From Tunturiibacter empetritectus (GTDB lineage: Bacteria > Acidobacteriota > Terriglobia > Terriglobales > Acidobacteriaceae), in assembly GCF_013410875.1 (NCBI RefSeq), contig NZ_JACCCU010000002.1, forward strand, positions 682,001-746,000: a DNA stretch of 64,000 nucleotides, read 5' to 3'. Shown here in pieces: positions 43,195 to 50,321 of the stretch (positions within the stretch are counted from its first letter, which is position 1; each line of letters opens with the position of its first letter). A model generated the notes under the pieces. That model was not told the origin of the DNA. It saw nothing but the letters and a program-made list of their open reading frames with translations, and ran no database searches. The position numbers and the translations under genes are program-made.

Positions 43195-45846
43195 ATGGCA
43201 GAGGTTAATAACGCTCTCCCCCTGGGAGAACTGGTTGGGAATAACTACGAGATTCTGGGCATCGCCGGTGCCGGCGGAATGGGTGTGGTTTATCGTGCAT
43301 GGGATTCCAAGCTCGAGCGTCAGGTTGCGCTCAAATTTCTACCCACTCTGCTGAATGCTGACGTTCGGGAGAGGGAGTACTTTGTTCTCGAAGCACGAAT
43401 GGCTTCGTCCCTCGATCACCCGAACATCGGCGTCATCCACGGCATCGAAGAGACGGCGGATGGCCGTGCATTTATTGTGATGGGCTTCTATGATGGTCTC
43501 TCTCTGGCGCAAAGGATTGGCAAAGGTCCGCTGAGCTCGATAGAGGCTGTCGATGTTGCGATTCAGATTGCGCTCGGGCTGTGCGAAGCTCATGCGCATC
43601 AGATTGTGCATCGCGACATCAAGCCGTCAAACGTGATGCTGGCGAACTCAGGGTCTGTCAAGATCGTCGACTTTGGCTTGGCTCGTCTGATGAGCGCCGA
43701 GACGGCGACCGCGAGCGGCATCGTAGGATCGATCAAGTACGTCTCGCCGGAGCAGGCGCTGGGCCATCGAACCGATCAGCGAACAGATATATGGTCCCTC
43801 GGAGTCGTTCTGGCCGAGATGCTGACAGGGCGAAATCCCTTTGAGCGCGGTGCGATTCCGGCGATTCTGGTTGCGATCCTCAATGAGCCGCCGCAGTCGC
43901 TTGATGGTTTGCCGACCGTACTGCAGGGAATTATCTATCGCGCTCTCTCGAAGGACGCCGAGAAGCGGTATCAGCATTGCTCCGAGATGCTGGCTGATCT
44001 ACAGGCCGCACGAACAGAGCTTTCGAACGATTCCACCAGCCGGAAAGAAGCGACTGACAGAAAGACCACGCATCGGTCCCATGACATCCGCAAGTATGTG
44101 GAGCAGGCTTCCGTCTCTACCTGGTCCAGGGCACAGAAGCCTCGAAACAGATGGCTGCCGCTGGGCCTCGGACTCTGTGGGCTTGCTCTATTGGCTAGTT
44201 TGTTTTTCATTCCCCAAGTCCGCAACCGACTTTTTGGCTTCCGCATAAGCGTGGGGGAAGAGCACATCGCAGTCCTTCCTTTTACCAACATTGGGAACAA
44301 TCCGGAGAACGACGCGCTGAGCGAGGGCCTGGTGGATACGCTGTCCGGGAAGCTCTCCAACCTTGATGTTGGCAACAAGGCGCTATGGGTCATTCCAGCG
44401 AGTGAGATTCGGCGTCTCAAGGTGACGGACCCCGCTGCCGCACTCAAAACGCTTGGCGCAAATCTGGTGATCAACGGGAGCATTCGGCGCGATGGAACCG
44501 CCATCAACCTCAACCTCAACCTGATCAATACAGAGAATCTTCGTCTAATCGGTTCGGTCGATGTAGTGGATCAGGCTGGAGATCTCTCTGCGCTGCAGGA
44601 TGAAGCAGTATCACGACTGGCGCACTTGATGAACCTGCCTGTCTCCGCCGAGATGCTGCACAATACCGGCGGATCGGTTGTGCCTGCGGCGTATGAGAAC
44701 TACCTGACTGCGCTGGGTTATATGCAGCGTTACGACAAAGCGGGAAACCTGGATCGGGCGATCAACCAACTGAATGAGTCGATCAAGACCGATCCGAAGT
44801 TTGCGCTTGGCTACGGTCAACTTGGAGAGGCCTATCGGCTCAAGTATCAACTGGACAAAGATCAACACTGGCTGGATGAAGCCCAGGGCAACCTTGAGAG
44901 GGCGATCCAGCTCGACGGCAGTCTGCCTGCGGCCTACGTCACCCTGGGGCAAATTCACGACGTAAGGGGGAAGCGGGACCTTGCGCTGCAGGAGTTTCAA
45001 CATGCCCTCGCGATCGACCCACGAAACGCGCTGGCGGTGCGGGGACTGGCGCGCGCCTATGAGCGCTCCGGCCGCGTCCCCGATGCAGAAGCTGCGTTTA
45101 AAAAGGCAGTCGCGCTGAAGCCGGACGATTGGGAGAGCTACAACCGGATCGGCAACTTCTATGATCGCCAGGGAAGATTCCCCGAAGCGATCAAAGCGTT
45201 GCAGAGAGCGATTGAGATGACTCCGGACAACGCGGAGGTGTATCTCAATCTGGGCGCAACCTATATCGATTCGGGAGACGCTGCGGCACTTCCGGCTGCC
45301 GAGCAGGCGCTGAAGAGATCAATCGCCCTCGAACCAAGTTATCCGGCGTATGCAAATCTGGCGAGCCTTTACCTTGCGCAGAGGAGGTATAAGGAATCGG
45401 CAGAGATCAATGAGAAAGCTCTGCAAATAAACGAGAACGATTACATGGTTTGGAATAACCTGCTCATCGACTACGAGCGGAGTGGAGACAGCGCAAAGGC
45501 GGAGGCTGTCAGGAGACGAATGGCACCGCTGCTAGAACAGAATATCCGGCTGAAACCGCAAGATGCCGAGGCGCAATCCTTACTGGCGATCATGCAGGCG
45601 GAGGACGGGATGCGGGAGAAGGCTTTGGAACACGTCCAGACCGCGTTGGCGTTGGCACCGGACGACCCAGACGTACTGTCTAAAATTTTTATAGCCTACG
45701 AACTGTGTGGTGACCGCAAACAAGCTGTTAAGTATCTTCAGATCGCCATCCGTAAGGGCTTTTCTCTCGACAAACTTCAGGATGAGCCGAAGATGCAGGA
45801 CCTTTTACGAGATGCTGGACTTCATACCGGCAAATCGTCACTCTAA
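43195..45846 (+). CDS. Ser/Thr protein kinase with TolB-like and TPR domains
   Basis: This is an 883-residue membrane kinase. The Hanks-type catalytic domain (about 15-275) has the P-loop GAGGMGVVYRAWD, Lys in VALKFLP, HRDIKPSN (Asp141), DFG (Asp159) and SPEQALGHRTDQRTDIWSLG. A juxtamembrane stretch leads to one transmembrane helix (about 322-341, LGLGLCGLALLASLFFIP). The outer part has a TolB/FlgO-like nucleotide-cyclase-associated domain (AVLPFTNIGNNPENDALSEG, LVINGSIRRDG) and then about ten TPRs (500-870). This architecture is common in Acidobacteriota. The activating signal is unknown. A small 111-residue gene follows 33 bp downstream. Confidence 0.9.
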   Translation: MAEVNNALPLGELVGNNYEILGIAGAGGMGVVYRAWDSKLERQVALKFLPTLLNADVREREYFVLEARMASSLDHPNIGVIHGIEETADGRAFIVMGFYDGLSLAQRIGKGPLSSIEAVDVAIQIALGLCEAHAHQIVHRDIKPSNVMLANSGSVKIVDFGLARLMSAETATASGIVGSIKYVSPEQALGHRTDQRTDIWSLGVVLAEMLTGRNPFERGAIPAILVAILNEPPQSLDGLPTVLQGIIYRALSKDAEKRYQHCSEMLADLQAARTELSNDSTSRKEATDRKTTHRSHDIRKYVEQASVSTWSRAQKPRNRWLPLGLGLCGLALLASLFFIPQVRNRLFGFRISVGEEHIAVLPFTNIGNNPENDALSEGLVDTLSGKLSNLDVGNKALWVIPASEIRRLKVTDPAAALKTLGANLVINGSIRRDGTAINLNLNLINTENLRLIGSVDVVDQAGDLSALQDEAVSRLAHLMNLPVSAEMLHNTGGSVVPAAYENYLTALGYMQRYDKAGNLDRAINQLNESIKTDPKFALGYGQLGEAYRLKYQLDKDQHWLDEAQGNLERAIQLDGSLPAAYVTLGQIHDVRGKRDLALQEFQHALAIDPRNALAVRGLARAYERSGRVPDAEAAFKKAVALKPDDWESYNRIGNFYDRQGRFPEAIKALQRAIEMTPDNAEVYLNLGATYIDSGDAAALPAAEQALKRSIALEPSYPAYANLASLYLAQRRYKESAEINEKALQINENDYMVWNNLLIDYERSGDSAKAEAVRRRMAPLLEQNIRLKPQDAEAQSLLAIMQAEDGMREKALEHVQTALALAPDDPDVLSKIFIAYELCGDRKQAVKYLQIAIRKGFSLDKLQDEPKMQDLLRDAGLHTGKSSL

Positions 45847-45879
45847 CCCGAAAACACTAACCTCACAAGGAGAACCATC

Positions 45880-46215
45880 TTGTCTATTGTTGTTGTCTCT
45901 CTTACTGATTCAACCGATCCAATCGAAATCAATATTGGAGCTACGGACACCCTTCAGTTTGTCGCTCAAGTCTCGGGTGCCTTCGCCAGCACCTATTCGA
46001 AGTACTTCTGCCCACATCTTCCCCATGCCAAAACCTTGAAACAGAATGAAACATGGCCGAACACCACAAATTATCCGGAAGGAACCGAGCCTAACCCTTA
46101 TGCTGCAGGAAAAACCTATACCTTTAGCTGGACGCCTGACGGCGTTAAGCAGCCTGATTTGACATCAACTCCGGGGACAATACACGTCGATGGTGGAACG
46201 ATCGGAAATAGCTGA
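45880..46215 (+). CDS. small protein of unknown function next to the kinase
   Basis: This is a 111-residue protein starting at TTG 45880 with AAGGAG at 45867-45872, a very good ribosome site. There is no signal peptide or membrane helix. The sequence looks like a single compact beta domain (SIVVVSLTDSTDPIEINIGA, TDTLQFVAQVSG, YTFSWTPDGVKQPDL, TIHVDGGTIGNS). The middle is Asn/Pro/Tyr-rich. The fold resembles small cupredoxin- or Ig-like sandwiches, with an isolated Cys-His-x-x-His element in YFCPHLPHA, but I cannot assign a family. Placement right behind a Ser/Thr kinase suggests it may be a substrate or an independent small secreted-like factor; this is speculation. Confidence 0.6.
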   Translation: MSIVVVSLTDSTDPIEINIGATDTLQFVAQVSGAFASTYSKYFCPHLPHAKTLKQNETWPNTTNYPEGTEPNPYAAGKTYTFSWTPDGVKQPDLTSTPGTIHVDGGTIGNS

Positions 46216-46238
46216 CCTGGTTTGAGCAGTAAATAGTC

Positions 46239-46296
46239 ACGGCATACACACAACGGTGCTCGCGAACTTCCTCGAGCACCGTTGTGTGTATGCCGT
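46239..46296. terminator. perfect 24-bp inverted repeat between convergent genes
   Basis: The left arm 46239-46262 (ACGGCATACACACAACGGTG, then CTCG) and the right arm 46273-46296 are exact complements around a 10-nt loop. It lies between the stop of the small plus-strand gene (46215) and the stop of the minus-strand desaturase (46316), the position of a bidirectional terminator. No T-tract follows in either direction. Confidence 0.7.
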
Positions 46297-46315
46297 TTGA
46301 GATTATGCCGTGAGG

Positions 46316-47227
46316 TCAAAGCTCGTTGACCCGATCGGGATGCGCGAGATGCGTCACTTTCACGTTCTTCGCCAGACCGAGCACTTCCAATAGTTTGATG
46401 CCCCAGTAGTTGAAGTCCAGCTCCCACCAGGCCATGCCGTGGCTGGCAGATACGGGATGCGCATGGTGATTGTTGTGCCAGCCTTCCCCGCCGGTTAAGA
46501 GGGCGACCCACCAGTTGTTGGTCGAGTCGTCGCGCGTGATGAAGCGGCGTGAGCCCCACAGATGCGTCGCCGAGTTGACCAGCCACGTGGTGTGAAAGCC
46601 AATCGTGATGCGAAGAAATGTTCCCCACAGCAGCCAGGAGAGGCCCAGCTTCCATCCGCCCAGAGCAGTGCCGCCAGCCAGCAGAGCAGCGCCTGCGAGG
46701 GTGATCGGGACCCAGTGCCAGACCGCCAGCCAGCGGTAGAAGGGATCGCGTTCCAGATCGGGGACATAGCGGGAGAGCGTGGTGGTCTCGCTGTGAAGAG
46801 AGCCGCGCAGGATCCAGCCCATGTGCGACCACCATTTGCCGTCGCGGGGAGAGTGCGGATCGCCCGGCTTGTCGGTGTACTGGTGGTGCATACGGTGTAC
46901 GGAGACCCAGTACGTAGGACTGCCCTGCAGCGCCATGGTGCCACAGATAGCCATGGCGTACTCCAACCACTTTGGCGTGGTGAAGCCGCGGTGCGTGAGT
47001 TGGCGGTGATAGCTGATGGCGATACCTACGTTTTGGCCGAAGACCCACATCACCAGAAACACGGCGAGACAAGACCAATGGAAGGTAAACAGCGCCGCTA
47101 CGGCTCCTACGTGAAATGCTGCGATGACGACGAAGAAGACCCAGTTGAACTCGGCCGACTTTGCCTGTACCACTTCGACGATTGGGGAACTGTCAGCTTT
47201 TTGCGGTTGCGTTACAAGAGTTGCCAT
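46316..47227 (-). CDS. acyl-CoA/acyl-lipid delta-9 fatty acid desaturase
   Basis: This is a 303-residue integral membrane di-iron desaturase that introduces a cis double bond into membrane acyl chains. The three histidine boxes are present: HRQLTH (74-79), HRMHH (111-115) and HNNHH (251-255). Hydrophobic pairs lie at about 28-70 and 165-215, with the family segment WGSRRFITRDDSTNNWWVAL. Length matches bacterial DesC/Ole1-core enzymes without a fused cytochrome b5, so electrons must come from a separate ferredoxin or cytochrome system, which is not encoded nearby. It converges on the small plus-strand gene and shares the inverted-repeat terminator with it. Confidence 0.9.
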   Translation of the reverse strand: MATLVTQPQKADSSPIVEVVQAKSAEFNWVFFVVIAAFHVGAVAALFTFHWSCLAVFLVMWVFGQNVGIAISYHRQLTHRGFTTPKWLEYAMAICGTMALQGSPTYWVSVHRMHHQYTDKPGDPHSPRDGKWWSHMGWILRGSLHSETTTLSRYVPDLERDPFYRWLAVWHWVPITLAGAALLAGGTALGGWKLGLSWLLWGTFLRITIGFHTTWLVNSATHLWGSRRFITRDDSTNNWWVALLTGGEGWHNNHHAHPVSASHGMAWWELDFNYWGIKLLEVLGLAKNVKVTHLAHPDRVNEL

Positions 47228-47325
47228 GGCGCCTGCCTCTAATTTGGAGGCTAACGCCCGAAGAGAGGCATGGCTATAGGGCGCAGGTAACAGTTCGGTA
47301 ATAGTTGAGGCAAAGCAGCGACGAG

Positions 47326-47901
47326 TCAGGCCCGCCCGGCAAACTCTCGCGTCTCTGTGTTCACCTTGATCTTTTCGCCTTCTTTGATGAACAACGGGAC
47401 GCGAATCTCCACACCTGTCTCGAGTTTCGCTGGCTTGGTGACGCTTCCACTCGAAGTATCGCCGCGAACGCCTGGTTCGGTGTAGGTGACCGATAGCTCC
47501 ACCTGCATCGGTAGCTGCAGGCCGATTGGATTGCCGTTATATTTGTCGATCTGAATTAGAATTCCCTCGATCATCAGGTCCAGAGCATCCCCTACCATCT
47601 CGCCGCTGAGGGAGAGAGTCTCAAAGCTCTCCTGGTCCAGAAAGTATGAGCCATCTCCGTCGCTGTAGAGATAGGATGCTCCAACCGTCTCGAGATCCGG
47701 CTCCTTGAACTTGTCGCTGGCCTTGAAGGTCTTATCGAAGACCGCGCGGGTAAGCATGTTGCGCATCCTGAGACGGACCAGCGTTTGGCCGCCGCGGGCC
47801 GTCGGGGTGGAGATATCCGACTCCAGACAGCAGAAGGGAGCATTTTCAAACTCGAAGAACATCTTGCGTTTCACGTCGATGGCGTCGATGAGTGCAGCCA
47901 T
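47326..47901 (-). CDS. elongation factor P family protein with EfpL/YeiP-type loop
   Basis: This is a 191-residue translation factor that relieves ribosome stalling on proline stretches. Three domains are visible: the KOW-like N-terminal domain, the OB domain (about 65-125, ETVGASYLYSDGDGSYFLDQ) and the C-terminal OB domain (TKPAKLETGVEIRVPLFIKE, GEKIKVNTETREF). The tip loop at residues 31-43 reads STPTARGGQTLVR. This matches the longer SPTARGA loop of EfpL (YeiP), with Arg36 where classical EF-P has a modified Lys in PGKGGA. The C-terminal DTSSG is closer to classical EF-P. ATG 47901 is chosen over an in-frame start at 47919. It may therefore function unmodified. Confidence 0.82.
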   Translation of the reverse strand: MAALIDAIDVKRKMFFEFENAPFCCLESDISTPTARGGQTLVRLRMRNMLTRAVFDKTFKASDKFKEPDLETVGASYLYSDGDGSYFLDQESFETLSLSGEMVGDALDLMIEGILIQIDKYNGNPIGLQLPMQVELSVTYTEPGVRGDTSSGSVTKPAKLETGVEIRVPLFIKEGEKIKVNTETREFAGRA

Positions 47902-48106
47902 AGTTTTCTTGAATACCAATCGAGAGCGAGATCCTAGAACGGGCTTGTGCCGGTTGAAGGTGCCCTTAGGATAGCAGGGCCATGCCTTGCCAAGTGTCGA
48001 GCTTGCCGCATCTTCAAAAGAAGTGGGAGATGGAATTCAGGCAGACTCGTCTGCAGAATTAGCTTGTCGCAACCAGGTTGCGATGCATCCATCGCAGTCG
48101 CGACAG

Positions 48107-48151
48107 CTTGGCTTTGACCTACCTTGGCTTTGACCTACCTTGGCTTTGACC
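48107..48151 (+). repeat. 16-bp tandem repeat, 2.8 units
   Basis: The unit CTTGGCTTTGACCTAC occurs at 48107-48122 and 48123-48138, with a partial third copy at 48139-48151. It lies between the EF-P-like gene promoter side and the end of the acidic-protein gene. Direct repeats of this length could be regulator sites; no factor is known. Confidence 0.7.
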
Positions 48152-48157
48152 ACAAGG

Positions 48158-48526
48158 TTAGCGCCTTCGTCCAACCTGAAGCTCGTCTACATCTTCATCA
48201 TCATCGTCGTCGTCTTCTTCTTCGTCGTCATCTTCTTCGTCATCATCTTCGTATTCATCGTCATCGTCTTCTACTTCATCTTCTTCTTCGTCGTCATCCT
48301 CGAACTCGTCCTCATCCTCCTTGTCGTCTTCTTCCTCATCCTCCTCGTCGTCGTCCTCATCCTCCTCATCGAGTGCTTTCTTTGCGACGTTTAAGGATTC
48401 GGACGTGGAGTACTGACCGGGTGCATCAAGGGGACCAAAGGGGCTGTCTTCAAAGGCGGCATGGAAATCCAGACCCAAGGGGAAGAAGGTTGCGTTGAAG
48501 TCGAAGGTTCGGGTCTCAAGTGCCAT
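48158..48526 (-). CDS. small hyper-acidic protein with Asp/Glu tract
   Basis: This is a 122-residue protein. ATG 48526 with AGGAGA 5 bp upstream is the natural start. Residues 1-50 are ordinary and Phe-rich (TFDFNATFFPLGLDFHAAF, DAPGQYSTSESLNVAKKA). Residues 53-115 are almost only Asp and Glu, broken by single Lys, Phe, Tyr and Val residues, and the chain ends DELQVGRRR. There is no signal peptide. Poly-acidic tails act as DNA mimics, metal or cation buffers, or solubility tails in other proteins, but I know no homologue. The coding strand has GAN-rich repeats that may be slippage-prone. The antisense frame (48140-48394) is only a hydrophobic shadow. Confidence 0.7.
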   Translation of the reverse strand: MALETRTFDFNATFFPLGLDFHAAFEDSPFGPLDAPGQYSTSESLNVAKKALDEEDEDDDEEDEEEDDKEDEDEFEDDDEEEDEVEDDDDEYEDDDEEDDDEEEDDDDDDEDVDELQVGRRR

Positions 48527-48783
48527 AAAAATCTCCTGATGAAAATGTGTACTGGGATAGGATGCAGCAGACTGAAAAAAGTGAGTGTGCAAATTCACTT
48601 TTCCGTGAATTTGAAGTTTGGTGAATCCGGCTCTTCTTACGCGTCTATTGATTTATGGTTGGTCGGCATCCTCAATCTCGATGCAGCCCTGATCGACTGC
48701 GCTTGACTACGGAACTTTGTTTTCACTGGAAGTGAAGAATCAGTATCGATCATCGTCATGAATAGACTGCGAATGAACCACCG

Positions 48784-50232
48784 TCAGGCTTCTGAGAAGG
48801 GTTGGAGCTGCTTCTCCGTCGGTGGGCTCGTCAACAGGCTGACAGCGATCAGGCACAGCAGCGAGGCGACCAGAGCTGGAAGAATAGCGTCGCGTTCACT
48901 GACCACCGCCGGAAGATGAGAGTGGACGAAGCCGGTATCCCAGAAGACCGTAACGAAGGTGCCCACTGCAATACTAGCCACCGCACCCGCTGCAGTCGCG
49001 CGTCTCCAGTAAAAGGTGGCCAGGATAACCGGCGTCAAAGCAGCGCCATAGATCGTGTAGGCGTAGAGCGACTTCTTCAGCACCGACTCGATATGGAGCG
49101 ACTGGTAGAGCGCCCACAGACCAAGCAGGACCACCATCAGACGAGAGACCGCGAGAGTCTTTGTGTTCGAAGCCTGCGGATTGATATAGCGGAGATAGAT
49201 GTCGTTGACCAGGTTGGTCGATGGTGAAAAGAGCCAGTTGTTCGCAGTAGAGATAATCTTCGCGAAGATGGCTCCCATCAGCAGCGCCCCCAGCAGGCGA
49301 AGCGGCGCCGAGCCAGAGAAACCGTGAAGCCCAAGGTAAGCGAGAATCTCGCGGGGGCGTGCATGAACTTCCCCGCTAGAAAAAAGGCTCGAGCCGGTGA
49401 CCGCGAGCGCGACGATAACAGTCTCCAGGATGACGGTGCCGATGATCCAGCCGACTACCGCGCGTGTGGCATCCTTCTCCGACCTGGCAGAGAAAAACTT
49501 CTGATACATCGACTGATTGCCAAGCAGCAGCAGGCAGGTGGGGAGGAACAGCTCAAGCCCCTGGATAAACGTGAGATCGCCCAGCACCTGGAAGTGTGTT
49601 GCAGGAAGGCTCGCATGGATCGCCGACCAACCACCTGCGTGATGAAGGAGGATAGGCAGCGCGATAAGCATCGTAAAGGTGGCGAGCAGGCCGATCGCAA
49701 CATCCATATATGCGACCGAAGCCATACCGGCAATCGCCGTAAAGACGATTACGAACGCAGCAATAATATATTTGCCCAAGTCGGGGGTGATCAGGTCGGG
49801 GAAGATCAGGTGCAGAATATCGCCGCCGCCGACAAACTGATAGCTGGTGACCGCGGTGTAGCAGAAGAGAATTGCAACGACCCCAAGAACCCGCGCTGCC
49901 TGGTTATAGCGCGCCTCCAGGAGATCGGGAATGGTGAACTGCGCAAACTTTCTGGCACGCGGCGCGATGAAGTAGATCAGTAGCAGGCCCGCCCAGCCGC
50001 CGCCGCCTTGCCAAAGCGCCGCGAAGCCGTGCTTATAGGCATTCTCAGCTCCACCAAGCAGCGACCCCGAACCGATCCAGCTCGACAACAGCGTGAAGAC
50101 CAGCACGAAGGCAGGCAGCGAGCGGCCCGCCACAAGGTAGTCAGCCTTGGTCTTCACCTTGCCAAGACGCGTGAGCGAGACCGTGAGCAGAGTTACGACA
50201 ATAACTGATAGAACGATCGCGTAGAGATTCAT
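48784..50232 (-). CDS. sodium/solute symporter (SSS family)
   Basis: This is a 482-residue secondary transporter with about 13 hydrophobic segments. Family marks are DYLVAGRSLPAFVLVFTLLS near the start, the substrate/sodium-site helix SWIGSGSLLGGAENAYKHGF, GWAGLLLIYFIAPRARKFAQ, the SSS signature region FTAIAGMASVAYMDVAIGLL, and GALLMGAIFAKIISTANNWL. The substrate (sugar, amino acid, proline or carboxylate) cannot be predicted from the sequence alone. It is on the same strand as the M13 peptidase gene upstream (89-bp gap), which could mean uptake of peptides or amino acids released outside, an inference only. The N terminus starts inside the first helix. Confidence 0.88.
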   Translation of the reverse strand: MNLYAIVLSVIVVTLLTVSLTRLGKVKTKADYLVAGRSLPAFVLVFTLLSSWIGSGSLLGGAENAYKHGFAALWQGGGGWAGLLLIYFIAPRARKFAQFTIPDLLEARYNQAARVLGVVAILFCYTAVTSYQFVGGGDILHLIFPDLITPDLGKYIIAAFVIVFTAIAGMASVAYMDVAIGLLATFTMLIALPILLHHAGGWSAIHASLPATHFQVLGDLTFIQGLELFLPTCLLLLGNQSMYQKFFSARSEKDATRAVVGWIIGTVILETVIVALAVTGSSLFSSGEVHARPREILAYLGLHGFSGSAPLRLLGALLMGAIFAKIISTANNWLFSPSTNLVNDIYLRYINPQASNTKTLAVSRLMVVLLGLWALYQSLHIESVLKKSLYAYTIYGAALTPVILATFYWRRATAAGAVASIAVGTFVTVFWDTGFVHSHLPAVVSERDAILPALVASLLCLIAVSLLTSPPTEKQLQPFSEA

Positions 50233-50321
50233 TAGGTTAGGTCAGTGTACTGTCTGGCAGCTTGTTTCTGCACCGACGGCCTCGCAGATACGATCGCGAA
50301 GCCGTCGGCGGCAGGAAGCTT

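Noticed and set aside
48140..48394. very hydrophobic frame that looks like a membrane peptide
   Set aside because: It is the antisense reading of the Asp/Glu codon tract, which gives Val, Ile and Phe by necessity; the acidic protein has the start and SD.
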